A stretch of 64,000 nt of DNA from Hymenobacter cellulosilyticus. Its GTDB lineage: Bacteria; Bacteroidota; Bacteroidia; Cytophagales; Hymenobacteraceae. The notes under the pieces were generated by a model. That model saw nothing but the letters and a program-made list of their open reading frames with translations, did not search any database and was not told the DNA's origin. Shown here piece by piece: positions 1 through 7,107 of this stretch. The position numbers and the translations under genes were made by a program. The stretch is taken from the NCBI RefSeq assembly GCF_022919215.1, contig NZ_CP095046.1, positions 4,640,501 to 4,704,500 on the forward strand, in the 5' to 3' direction. Each line of letters begins with the position of its first letter. Position 1 is the first letter of the stretch.

Positions 1-48
1 AAAACCAATCTTGCGCAGGTCGTTGCCGCGCACCGTTTGCTTGGACAT
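1..48 (-). CDS. Start of a second RtcB-like RNA ligase (partial)
   Basis: Only the first 16 codons lie in the window. They read MSKQTVRGNDLRKIGF, starting from the ATG whose complement is at 46-48. The segment RGNDLRKIGF matches RGNDLRQLGF near the start of the RtcB gene at 4761-6158, so this is probably a paralogous RtcB-family 3'-phosphate RNA ligase. Two RtcB homologues so close together suggest that RNA repair is a theme of this locus. The identification rests on a short N-terminal match only; the rest of the gene is outside the window. Confidence 0.55.
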   Translation of the reverse strand, partial: MSKQTVRGNDLRKIGF

Positions 49-159
49 AGCCGGGAGAAATGGGTGGAGCTAGGTTGTAGCGCGGATTCGGGTGTGGGGT
101 TATGGTTGAGGTGAAATGGTGAAATGGTGAAGTGGTGAGTTTGCTGTTCAATATCCTCT

Positions 160-420
160 GTCATTGCGAGGAAGCATGACGAAGCAATCCGTCCTCTGCT
201 AGCAACAAACTTTCTTGACTCACAAAGCTTTGGGGGCGGCGCAAGTGAGGTAGACAGTACCATGCCGGTCAAACAATATCGGTCAACACCTCGCGAAGTA
301 AAGCTTCGCGGTACAGCAGAAAGCCCTTTCCCGTAGCTAACGAGAAAGGGCTTTCTGGTAAAAGGCGAGTGAGTAGCTTCGTAGAGGACGGATTGCTTTG
401 GCTGGGCCTCGCAATGACAC
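160..420. repeat. Palindromic intergenic repeat, family A, copy 1
   Basis: The ends are inverted: GTCATTGCGAGGAAGC on the left and GGCCTCGCAATGACAC on the right. AGCAATCCGTCCTCT and AGAGGACGGATTGCTT lie inside them. The centre carries a hairpin, GAAAGCCCTTTCCCGT facing GAGAAAGGGCTTTC. A shorter copy lies at 14680-14843. This copy has about 100 extra bases between the left arm and the central hairpin. No reading frame of note is present. It looks like a MITE-like or REP-like element without its own transposase. Confidence 0.75.
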
Positions 421-467
421 GGGTTAGCTGAACGTCAACTCACCAGTTCACTATCTCACCATCTCAC

Positions 468-1117
468 CTACTGGGGCTTGCCGCACTCGGCGCAGAAGCG
501 CTGGCCGGGCTTGACGCTGGCCCCGCAGTCGGCGCAGAATTTCTCCTTGGTTTGGGCCGCCACGTTGGGTGTGCCGCACTCGGGGCAGAACTTCTTGTTG
601 GCGTCGAGGGTGGTTTGGCAATTATTGCACTGCACGACGGCGCCTTTGTTGAGAAAGTCCAGGTTGTTGGTGTAGTCCTGGGCGCGGGTTTTGGTGTAAA
701 TCTGCTCTTTGGCGGCCTGCCGCTGCTGGGAGGCCAGCTCCTCGTGCTCATCGGGGCACAGTCTTCGCAGAGGCCAGCCTTGTGGTTCCAGCATACGTCG
801 GGGCACACCCAGTGGCCGCAGCGGGTACATTGCTTGAAGTGCTGCTTGCCTTCTTGCACCGCTTTTTCCAGGGCCGCGTCGTGGGCCTTGCCCCCGATGG
901 CGCGCTGCACGTGGTAGGCCGCGTTGCCGGCGTCGTGGAAGTGGCCGCCAAACAGGCTGCCGGCGGCCCGCATCAGCTCCCCGGCAATGCCGATGCTGTT
1001 GGGGTGAAAGCGCGACATGTGGCCATTGCGGCATTTGTCGCAGTAAAACTTAAACTGGAAGCCTTTGTCAGTGGACAGGTCGTCGTGGTTGGAGACGAAC
1101 TGAATCAGGTTGCTCAT
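468..1117 (-). CDS. Double zinc-ribbon protein (frameshifted)
   Basis: The protein would be 216 residues after one base is restored. The N-terminal part (MSNLIQFVSNHDDLS) has Cys pairs CDKC, CTRC and CEDC. The C-terminal 70 residues carry two zinc ribbons of the CNNC...CPEC and CADC...CAEC type and end in CGKPQ. The frame is lost at 753-756, a run of four G on the plus strand. Adding one base joins CEDCAP to DEHEELASQQ. The start at 1117 is chosen because the upstream extension to 1186 has no family-like sequence. Function is unknown; such ribbons usually mediate metal-dependent protein or nucleic-acid contacts. Confidence 0.7.
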
Positions 1118-1230
1118 GGTGGCAGGGCATGTGGTTGGTTGCCTAAAAGTAGCAGATATCCCAAGATTAGAATATGCTGGTTGCATAACGGCTCAACCAT
1201 GAATCTGCATTGTGGCCCCAAGCGGGTCGT

Positions 1231-2124
1231 TTAAGAGGACGACCCAGCCAGTAACTGCTGCACGTCGGCGGCGGTGAAGGCGGGCGTGGCACCGGGGCGG
1301 GTGGCGACCAAGGCACCGGTGGCGCAGGCAAAGCGCAGAGCCTCGCCGGGCTCCCGACCGGCCAGCCAGCCCTGAAGCAGAGCGGCCAGAAAGGCGTCGC
1401 CGCTGCCGATGGTGTCCTGCACCTCGACGGGCGCAGCGGGGGCGCGGTAGAGCTGCTTATTGGTCCAGAGTAGGGCGCCCTCGGCCCCGCAGGTAACGCA
1501 CAGGGCCTGCCAGCGGAAGTGCTCGGCCAGCTGCTGCATGGCGGTGGCCGGGTCGGTTTCGGGGCCAAACCAAGCCCGGATTTCGGCCAGCTCGTGGTGG
1601 TTCATTTTCACCAGCTCAGCTTTCTGCAGCAGATATTCCACCACTTCCCGGGTGTAGTGCGGTGGGCGCAGGTTGACGTCGAACACCCGGAACGAAGCGT
1701 GCTCCAGCAGGCTATAAAGTGTCTCACGAGTGGCGGGGCTGCGGGCCGCTAGGCTGCCGAAGACAAACATAGCCGCGTCGGAAACGAGCGTATCGAGGCC
1801 CACTGCGGGCTGCATAAAGTCCCAGGCGACGGGGTGCACGATGTCGTAAGTCACCTCGTGGGCATCGGTTACGTTAGCCCGCACGATGCCAGTTTGGTGG
1901 GTAGAGTCGCGCTGCAGGTGGGCGGTGCTCAGGCCTTTGCCAGCCACGAAGCCGAGTAGCTCAGCGCCCGGCTCATCCTGACCGACGCGGCTGATAAGCT
2001 GCGCCGGCACGCCGAGCTGCTGCAGGTGCACGGCCACGTTGCATGGGGCGCCGCCGGGCTGCCGGCCGGTGGGCAGCACGTCCCAGAGGATTTCGCCGAA
2101 GCAGACGATGGATGAAGTAGGCAT
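1231..2124 (-). CDS. PfkB-family carbohydrate kinase, probable fructokinase
   Basis: This 297-residue protein belongs to the ribokinase/PfkB family, which phosphorylates sugars with ATP in the cytoplasm. The start region GEILWDVLPTGRQPGGAPCN is the sugar-binding N-terminus typical of fructokinases. The C-terminal signature DTIGSGDAFLAAL contains the catalytic Asp of the family GAGD motif, here GSGD. Length is normal and the frame is intact. It stands alone between the zinc-ribbon gene and a repeat element, so no pathway partner is visible. Fructose is the best guess of substrate from overall resemblance. Confidence 0.85.
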   Translation of the reverse strand: MPTSSIVCFGEILWDVLPTGRQPGGAPCNVAVHLQQLGVPAQLISRVGQDEPGAELLGFVAGKGLSTAHLQRDSTHQTGIVRANVTDAHEVTYDIVHPVAWDFMQPAVGLDTLVSDAAMFVFGSLAARSPATRETLYSLLEHASFRVFDVNLRPPHYTREVVEYLLQKAELVKMNHHELAEIRAWFGPETDPATAMQQLAEHFRWQALCVTCGAEGALLWTNKQLYRAPAAPVEVQDTIGSGDAFLAALLQGWLAGREPGEALRFACATGALVATRPGATPAFTAADVQQLLAGSSS

Positions 2125-2199
2125 AAGCAGGTAAGGAGGTTACCGAAAAAGCAGGTTGGGCGAGGCAAAGAAACTTTGCAAACGGCAATTATTTCGTTT

Positions 2200-2360
2200 G
2201 TCATCCTGAGGCGGAGACGAAGGGCCTGCCTCTCCTACCTTACTACGGGTTGTACCAACGTACCAAAGCCCTTTACCAGATTAGCGGCAGAGGGCTTTGG
2301 CACGTTGAATAATCCTGGTCACTCAGGCGAGGAAGTTCCTTCGCAAAAGCTCAGGATGAC
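2200..2360. repeat. Palindromic intergenic repeat starting TCATCCTGAG
   Basis: The element begins with GTCATCCTGAG and ends with its complement CTCAGGATGAC. In the centre is a hairpin, CCAAAGCCCTTTACC facing AGAGGGCTTTGG. Size is about 160 bp. It occupies the gap between the fructokinase and the YdeI-like gene and carries no gene. The terminal sequence differs from families A, B and C in this window, so it is a separate family with a single copy here. Confidence 0.7.
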
Positions 2361-2429
2361 AGGTGGAATGAGAAGTGAAATACTTCAACTCGGCATGGCA
2401 GGCGGAGCAGATAAAATGCTTCGATGTGC

Positions 2430-3048
2430 TTAGTCGTGCAGGCCTTTGCCCCGGAGGATGTGTGGGGTGTATTTCGCAATTCGCGCCGCCCGGGTTTTGG
2501 CTTGTTTGGGGCCGCAAAATAGAGCAGGTAGCCCCGCTGCCGGCCGGGAGTCAGGGTGTGGAAAGCAGCCCTCAGCGCGGCGTTATCGGCCAGGGCACTT
2601 TGCAGCTCTTCGGGCAGGGCAAACTCCGAGGTAGGCTTGAAAGTAACTTTTAGGCCTGCTTTTTCTATTTCCACTGCTTCCCGGATATACGCTTGCAAAA
2701 CGGACTGCAGCCGGGCTATTTCCTGGGCGTTGGTAAACCGGATCTGGCGGGAGGCCTGCACGTTTTCGGTTTGCTGAATCAGCAGGCCTTGCGGGTCGGT
2801 GAGCAGGGCGCCGGCGAAGAAGTTGAGGGCGCAATACTCCTTAAAGGCGTGGAGCAGAACGACGTTCCGGTGCTGGAAGGTGTAGCAGGGCACTCCCCAC
2901 TTCACTTCCTCCGTAAGGCCGCAACCGAGCACCAGGGCCCGTAGCTCGCGCAGCTCTGCCTGCCATGTGTGGACGTTGCAGGCGGGGTGCTGACCAGGGC
3001 GCAACGCCCGCAGCCATCCGTGAAATAGAAGTCCGCCGTTGCGCTCAT
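2430..3048 (-). CDS. YdeI/OmpD-associated family protein (frameshifted)
   Basis: After repair of two frameshifts this encodes 206 residues. The conserved core runs from LVLGCGLTEEVKWGVPCYTF through FKEYCALNFFAGALL and QQTENVQASRQIRFTN to LTPGRQRGYLLYF, which is diagnostic of the family (a DUF1801-like domain plus a C-terminal bacteriocin-protection domain). One base is missing near 2505-2507; its restoration gives PKQAKTRAARIAKYTPH and the proper end GKGLHD. Another is missing near 3014-3015. The start at 3048 overlaps the stop of the upstream DoxX-like gene as ATGA, indicating translational coupling. Last gene of the ArsR operon. Confidence 0.75.
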
Positions 3049-3436
3049 GTTGCCGGGTAGGTAAGGGCCACGATTCTTCTATCGGCGGGACGGAAATACC
3101 ACGAGAGGACCGTCAGGGTCAGCAGCAGCAGGGCCGGAAAAAGCTCGGTTATGGGCGCCTGGGTGGCCAGGTGGGACCAGACGGCGCCCGACATGGCAAA
3201 GAAAAAGCCTGCGTACGCCCACTCTTTCAAAACTGGAAACCGCGGCACGAGCAGGGCTAGAACCCCAGAATTTTCCAGACCCCGAGGAGTACCGCAAAGT
3301 AGGCCGGGTAGCCGAGGTTGGTCATAAAATCCGTTTCGGCCTTGATTTGCAGGGCCTGCATGATGCCGCTGGACAGCATGCCTAGGGCCAGCCAACCCGT
3401 GGCCACCCAGTAAACTATTTTGGCTTTCGTGCGCAT
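3045..3436 (-). CDS. DoxX-like membrane protein (frameshifted)
   Basis: The protein is 130 residues after one base is added and has four hydrophobic segments (IVYWVATGWLALGMLSSG, GYPAYFAVLLGVWKILGVLA, AYAGFFFAMSGAVW, ELFPALLLLTLTVLSW). This is the pattern of DoxX-like proteins, small inner-membrane proteins often found beside SRPBCC and YdeI genes. The frame is broken at 3263-3266, four C on the plus strand; a fifth would restore GVLALLVPRF. The start lies 9 bp after the SRPBCC stop, and the stop overlaps the next start. Confidence 0.75.
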
Positions 3437-3445
3437 GGCGGAGCG

Positions 3446-3912
3446 CTAGTTTAGTTTGCTGACGATATCCTGCAAGCGGTTGTGGGCGCTATTAAGGCCC
3501 TTGGCAAAGGGCAGCTGCAGCTGTTGGTTTCGCTGCGCCACCGAGCGGTAGATGATGTGCATGCGGAGCCGGCTGGTGTCGTTGGGCAGGCTTTCGAACT
3601 CCAGAAATTCCAGCTGGGGCCCGAAGGGGCATTTTCGATTTCGAAGGTGCGGGTGATTTTCTGGTCGGGAATAAAATCGTGGATGACGCCCCCGGCCCGG
3701 AATACCACCTGCCCCTGCTCGTCGGTGGTTTCAAGCTGCCAGCTGCCGTGCTTTTGGTTGTCCAGCTTGAGCACCTTGGTGCCCATCCACTGCTCGATGA
3801 TGGCGGGGTCGGTGTAGGCCGTGAAGAGCAGGGGCAGCGGCAAGTCGAAGGTGCGGGTGATGAGCAGGTCCTGCCGGTTGTCCTCGGCGCTGATGCGGGT
3901 TTTGGGCTCCAT
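3446..3912 (-). CDS. SRPBCC/AHSA1-family protein (frameshifted)
   Basis: The repaired protein is 155 residues. The start region ITRTFDLPLPLLFTAYTDPA followed by IEQWMG is the typical opening of activator-of-Hsp90-like (AHSA1) SRPBCC proteins, which bind hydrophobic ligands in a helix-grip fold. The frame is lost at 3626-3629, four G on the plus strand. One extra base turns APSGPSW into APFGPQLEFLEFE and carries on to the end IVSKLN. The gene begins one base after the ArsR stop. ArsR plus AHSA1 pairs are common, and the regulator usually controls the pair. Confidence 0.75.
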
Positions 3913-3913
3913 C

Positions 3914-4243
3914 TTATTCCGTGGGTTTGGCCTGCCGCTCTTTCAGAATGCTTTCCAGCTTATTGAACCGCTCGTCCCACATCTGGCGGAAGGGCTCGAT
4001 GAAGTCGGCTATGGCTTTGATGCCGACCGGGTTGAGGTGGTAATACATTTCCCGGCCTTTCTGCTCCTGGGTGAGCAGCTCGCACTCGGTCAGAATCTGC
4101 AGGTGCTTGGATACGGTGGGCCGGGCCGTGTCGAAGCTGGCGGCAATGGCCCCGGCCGTCAGCGACTGGGAAGCCAGCAGCAGCAGAATGGCCCGGCGGG
4201 TGGGGTCGGCCAGGGCCTGGAAGGCGTCGCGGCGTAGATTCAT
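3914..4243 (-). CDS. ArsR-family transcriptional repressor
   Basis: This 109-residue winged-helix protein opens with [20 protein letters not shown]. The recognition helix lies around [13 protein letters not shown], and the wing [10 protein letters not shown] follows. No Cys pairs suited to metal sensing are seen, so it belongs to the metal-independent branch that accompanies SRPBCC genes. It heads an operon with the three genes that follow at 1, 9 and -4 bp. A pair of inverted sites directly upstream (4246-4289) probably serves autoregulation. Confidence 0.9.
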   Translation of the reverse strand: MNLRRDAFQALADPTRRAILLLLASQSLTAGAIAASFDTARPTVSKHLQILTECELLTQEQKGREMYYHLNPVGIKAIADFIEPFRQMWDERFNKLESILKERQAKPTE

Positions 4244-4245
4244 CG

Positions 4246-4289
4246 TGTAGCTATGTGGCTACAAGTATACGCGTAGCCATTTAACTACA
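4246..4289 (-). promoter_or_regulatory. Candidate ArsR operator, two inverted sites over the promoter
   Basis: The left arm TGTAGCTATGTGGCTAC (4246-4262) and the right arm GTAGCCATTTAACTACA (4273-4289) are imperfect inverted copies separated by 10 bp. Each arm is itself a GTAG-N8-CTAC dyad, as expected for a dimeric winged-helix repressor. On the minus strand the interval holds TATACTTG, close to the Bacteroidota -7 element TAnnTTTG, and a TTG about 20 bp upstream. Sites overlapping the promoter right before arsR point to autorepression. This is inferred from sequence only. Confidence 0.6.
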
Positions 4290-4437
4290 CAAGTATATTT
4301 GCCATTCTTTTTGCTATTGCCAAGCCAATTCTGGCCGGCGTTTGCAGCACTGTCCGCCCAGCGTATACCCGGGAGCTGGCAGGCGCGAAAGGTTGTTTTC
4401 CGTCCTACACGGCGGTTCAGCCGTGTACTACAGCAGA

Positions 4438-4680
4438 GTGCAGAGCGCGAAACGGTGAAACCATACCGCGAAACCGTGAATTCTTACCGCGGACCACCAA
4501 ATCTATACCGCGGACGTATGTGACCAAGCCGCGGAGCTCTAAAACCACACCGCGGACGACGTAATCCAGACCGCGGACCGCTGAGACCAGGCCGCGAATC
4601 GTTAAGACCGGACCGCGGACCACCGAAACCATACCGCGAATCGTTGGAACCACAAGTCGGGATTTGCGAATCCGCACAGC
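4438..4680. repeat. Degenerate 21-bp tandem repeat array with CCGCGG cores
   Basis: About ten units of exactly 21 bp follow each other. A typical plus-strand unit is GCGGACCGCTGAGACCAGGC. Most junctions form the palindrome CCGCGG. Units diverge from one another but never change length. On the minus strand one frame stays open for 86 codons (4417-4677, GTG start) and reads as heptapeptides such as LVSAVRG, MVSVVRG, LVTYVRG. No convincing start context is seen. The array lies between the rtcB terminator and the arsR operator. It may be a set of helically phased protein-binding sites (21 bp is two turns of DNA) or a tiny repeat protein. Confidence 0.75.
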
Positions 4681-4713
4681 GGGGTTTGTGTAGCTATACG
4701 TCGGAGTTTAGGC

Positions 4714-4740
4714 AAAAAAAGAGGCCCCAGGTGGGGCCTC
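4714..4740 (-). terminator. Rho-independent terminator of rtcB
   Basis: The stem GAGGCCCC / GGGGCCTC with loop AGGT is at 4721-4740. On the minus strand it is followed by seven T (complement of A at 4714-4720). It lies 20 bp after the rtcB stop codon. Confidence 0.85.
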
Positions 4741-4760
4741 TTTCGAATCAAACAACAGAT

Positions 4761-6158
4761 TTACGCGCCGTCCATACGCACGATTTTGGGCGTGAAGGAG
4801 CCGAGCACATCCACCAGCTCCTGCTGGCTTTGCATCACGGCGTGGATGTCCTTATAGGCCATGGGCGCCTCGTCCACTCCCCCACCCTGCAGCACCACGT
4901 CGTGGTCTCTGAGGTACTGGCGTACCTGGGCTTCACCGAGCTCCTGCTTGGCCCGGGTGCGCGACATAAGCCGGCCCGCGCCGTGGGAAGCCGAGCCCAG
5001 GGACTCGGCCACGCCCCGGCCGCGCACGATAAAGCCGGGGGCCGTCATGGAGCCGGGAATGATGCCCAGCACGCCCCGGCCGGCCGGCGTAGCGCCCTTG
5101 CGGTGCACGATAACCTCACGGCCATCGGCCATTCGTTCTTTCCAGGCGAAGTTGTGGTGGTTTTCCACTTTCGCCAACGGCCGCTCGCCCAGGGCTTTGG
5201 CCAGGCGGTGGTGAATCTGGTGGTGGCAGGCCGAGGCAAAGTCGCCGGCCAGGGTCATGGCGGCCCAGTATTCCTGGCCCAACTCGCTATCAAGGCCCAG
5301 CCAGGCTAGGTGCTTGGCCTCATTGGGCAGCTGGCAGTTTTCCATGGCCAACTTGGTGTAGTGGTTGGCAACCGAAGCGCCCAGGCCGCGGGAGCCGGAG
5401 TGGCTGAGCAGACCCACGTACTGCCCCACGGCCAAACCCATTTCGTTGGTGGGGTCGGTGATGTCGACCACGCCGAACTCGACGAAGTGGTTGCCGGAAC
5501 CCGAGGTGCCGATTTGCTCGGCGGCCGTAGCCTGCTTGTTGCGCAGGAAGGGCACGGCTTGGAAGGTGTCACTTTCCAGCACTTCGTGGCCTAGCTTCTT
5601 GCCCCGGTCGAAGCCGGTGCGGTTGCCGAAGCGGGTGTTGTCGAGCAGCAGTTTCTGCAATTCCTGCACCCGCTGGCTCAGAAACTTGGGCGGCAAAGCA
5701 AACACCGACAGCGCCATGCGGCACCCGATGTCGACGCCCACGGCGTAGGGAATCACGGCATTATCAGTAGCCAGCACGCCCCGATGGGCAGGCCGTAGCC
5801 GTGGTGGGCGTCGGGCATGAGGGCGCCGGCTACGGTCACGGGCAGCTTCATGGCCGTGTCCATCTGGTGCAGGGCCCCGGGCTCGATGTGCTCGGCCCCG
5901 TAGAGGGCGTAGGGCTTGCGGGCCACCAGCTCGATGTGGCGGGACGGGGCGGCAGCAGGGCAGCGGCCACGTGGCTCCAGTCGAGGTGGGTGGCAAACTC
6001 GCGGGTGCGGTGAGCAGGTGCTGAAGCAGGGCCAGCTGGTCGGTGAGGGAAAGTTTCTTGAGGTGCTTGCGCTGCAGTTGCGCCAGGGCAAGCCCGATGG
6101 CACGGCCTTCGGGGAAGCCAAGCTGCCGAAGGTCGTTGCCGCGTAGTTGTTGGGCCAT
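4761..6158 (-). CDS. rtcB: RtcB RNA ligase (three frameshifts)
   Basis: RtcB joins RNA 2',3'-cyclic phosphate or 3'-phosphate ends to 5'-OH ends using GTP and Mn2+. The repaired protein is 466 residues. The motifs are GVDIGCRM (metal-binding Cys), SGSGNHFVEF, LLSHSGSRGLG, VENHHNFAW, HRKGATPAG, and SHGAGRLMSR with the His that becomes guanylylated. Starting at MAQQLRGND (6158) fits the paralogue at 1-48; the open extension upstream is non-coding leader. Single bases are missing at 5779-5782, 5946-5949 and 6003-6005, all in C/G runs, between normal family segments. The gene follows the Y-RNA array and ends at a strong terminator. Linkage of RtcB with Ro60 and Y RNAs is known in other bacteria. 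Confidence 0.9.
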   Translation of the reverse strand: MAQQLRGNDLRQLGFPEGRAIGLALAQLQRKHLKKLSLTDQLALLQHLLTAPASLPPTSTGATWPLPCCRPVPPHRAGGPQALRPLRGRAHRARGPAPDGHGHEAARDRSRRPHARRPPRLRPAHRGVLATDNAVIPYAVGVDIGCRMALSVFALPPKFLSQRVQELQKLLLDNTRFGNRTGFDRGKKLGHEVLESDTFQAVPFLRNKQATAAEQIGTSGSGNHFVEFGVVDITDPTNEMGLAVGQYVGLLSHSGSRGLGASVANHYTKLAMENCQLPNEAKHLAWLGLDSELGQEYWAAMTLAGDFASACHHQIHHRLAKALGERPLAKVENHHNFAWKERMADGREVIVHRKGATPAGRGVLGIIPGSMTAPGFIVRGRGVAESLGSASHGAGRLMSRTRAKQELGEAQVRQYLRDHDVVLQGGGVDEAPMAYKDIHAVMQSQQELVDVLGSFTPKIVRMDGA

Positions 6159-6190
6159 ACAAGTGTAGTCCGAAGACGTGAAGTTGAAGG

Positions 6191-6245
6191 AAAAACGGCC
6201 GGCAGTAAGGCGGCGGCACCCACATTTCGGTGCCGCCGCCGGCCG
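6191..6245 (-). terminator. Strong hairpin with T run after the Y-RNA array
   Basis: A 12-bp perfect stem (6209-6220 with 6229-6240) is extended by CGGCC / GGCCG. On the minus strand the hairpin is followed by TTACTGCC and then GGCCGTTTTT. It stands between the last Y-RNA unit and the rtcB start at 6158, so it should end most array transcripts before rtcB. Read-through would form a long structured rtcB leader. Confidence 0.65.
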
Positions 6246-6275
6246 CGTTTTATGAATTGAAAAAGCTAGTCCGAA

Positions 6276-6365
6276 CCGGAGCAACGGGCCGGCCGCGCCA
6301 TAGTGGGAGTACTTGCGGACTACCCGACGGGACAGGTCGAAGGAGCGCGGCCGTACGGCATCCGG
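6276..6365 (-). ncRNA. Y-RNA-like unit 8 (minimal, no tRNA mimic)
   Basis: The 90-nt unit is closed by CCGGA / TCCGG. Then come the conserved 7-nt loop strand TGCCGTA opposite GCCCGTTGC, and a second perfect helix CGGCCGCGC / GCGCGGCCG. The conserved CCTTCG follows just inside the 5' strand. The interior forms a small hairpin but has no T loop or D arm. It is followed on the RNA strand by GGACTAGCTTTTT. I infer a Ro60-binding stem without the tRNA-like module. Confidence 0.65.
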
Positions 6366-6390
6366 GCCGGAAAAGCAGTTGCCAGACGGA

Positions 6391-6467
6391 GGAAACGGGT
6401 GATATGGTGGGTAGTCCGAGGGCGTATTTTTCAGAACGAAGGAATACTACCCGACGACACCGTTTCC
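6391..6467 (-). ncRNA. Y-RNA-like unit 7 (minimal, no tRNA mimic)
   Basis: The 77-nt unit is the shortest. The outer helix is GGAAACGG / CCGTTTCC, the loop strand TGTCGTC, and the inner helix GGGTAGT / ACTACCC, all perfectly paired. CCTTCG again follows inside. The 3' loop strand (ACCATATCAC) departs most from the consensus of the other units. There is no T arm; the interior is a weak GTATT / AATAC hairpin. Confidence 0.65.
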
Positions 6468-6477
6468 GGCCCGGCTC

Positions 6478-6613
6478 CGGTAGTGGGCTACAAGGCGGGC
6501 AGCCTCTATACTGTGCTCTAACCAACTGAGCTACTGCCTTACGGCAGGAAGGACTTGAACCTCCGACCCCAGCGCCCCAAGCGAAGTAAGGCTGCCCTAC
6601 AGCACCACTACCG
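6478..6613 (-). ncRNA. Y-RNA-like unit 6 with complete permuted tRNA mimic
   Basis: The outer helix is CGGTAGTGG / CCACTACCG, the loop strands TGCTGTA and GCCTTGTAGC, and the inner helix GGGCAGCCT / AGGCTGCCC, all perfect. Inside, in order, lie ACTTCG, a T arm with loop TTCAAGT (6548-6564), and an acceptor stem CTGCC / GGCAG closed by the tetraloop GTAA (6539-6542). A canonical D arm AGCTCAGTTGGTTAGAGC follows (6515-6532). The anticodon arm is replaced by the Ro60-type stem, as described for YrlA-class bacterial Y RNAs. Confidence 0.85.
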
Positions 6614-6628
6614 AAAAACGAACTGCTG

Positions 6629-6761
6629 ACCAGGACAACAAGTGGAGGGCGTTATTGCTACCGTAACCAAGGCAGCACCCGCAACCGAAGCGGCGGGGTG
6701 CGGGAGTTGAACCCGCTCTTCCTAAGAATCGCCGAAGTAACGCCTTCCGACGGCACCTGGT
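6629..6761 (-). ncRNA. Y-RNA-like unit 5 with permuted tRNA mimic
   Basis: The outer helix is ACCAGG / CCTGGT, the loop strands TGCCGTC and ACTTGTTGT, and the inner helix GGAAGGCGTTA / TAACGCCCTCC (10 of 11 pairs). The T arm GCGGG-TTCAACT-CCCGC is at 6700-6716. The acceptor-like stem is capped by TTCG (6686-6689). The D arm is atypical but paired: GCTGCC / GGTAGC around TTGGTTAC. The unit is followed by CAGCAGTTCGTTTTT. Confidence 0.8.
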
Positions 6762-6777
6762 AAACAGTAAAAACAAA

Positions 6778-6922
6778 CTCGTTGGGGCAACTAGGCGCCC
6801 AGCCACTAATCGTGCTCTGACCAGCTGAGCTACCGTGCCGCCGAAGCAGCACGAGAAGGATTCGAACCCCCGACCCGGGCATTAAAAGTGCGAAGTATGG
6901 CTAGGCTACGGCACCCAACGAG
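6778..6922 (-). ncRNA. Y-RNA-like unit 4 with complete permuted tRNA mimic
   Basis: The outer helix is a perfect 9-bp CTCGTTGGG / CCCAACGAG. The loop strands are TGCCGTA and GCCTAGTTGC. The inner helix is GCCTAGCCA / TGGCTGGGC with one G-T pair. The T arm carries loop TTCGAAT (6855-6871). The acceptor stem CGTGCTGC / GCGGCACG is closed by TTCG (6842-6845). A canonical D arm AGCTCAGCTGGTCAGAGC follows. A run TTTGTTTTT lies right after the unit. Confidence 0.85.
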
Positions 6923-6939
6923 GTATTGGTCTGCTTTGC

Positions 6940-7084
6940 TTTCGGGGCAACAGGCGGGGCGCCCTGCTGATTGATGCGTCTACATTCCGCCACTCGCAGC
7001 CGGCTGGCCCGAGGCGGGAGTTGAACCCGCACGCCTTTCGGTGTCAATTGAGAACGAAGGATTGCGCCCCTACGGCACCCGAAA
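6940..7084 (-). ncRNA. Y-RNA-like unit 3 with tRNA-Leu-like permuted mimic
   Basis: The outer helix is TTTCGGG / CCCGAAA, the loop strands TGCCGTA and GCCTGTTGC, and the inner helix GGGGCGC / GCGCCCC, all perfect. An additional hairpin CCTTCG / CGAAAGG precedes the T arm GCGGG-TTCAACT-CCCGC (7014-7030). The acceptor stem CTCG / CGAG is closed through GCC-AGCC-GGC. The D region TGGCGGAATGTAGACGC resembles that of tRNA-Leu rather than the AGCTCAG type, so units mimic different tRNAs. Confidence 0.8.
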
Positions 7085-7107
7085 AAGAACAGATACAAAT
7101 GGCCCAA

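Noticed and set aside
3045..3912. Programmed frameshifting
   Set aside because: The same kind of one-base loss is found in fifteen unrelated genes, without slippery sites or downstream structures in common.
4438..4680. CRISPR array
   Set aside because: Units are 21 bp back to back without unique spacers, and no cas genes are near.
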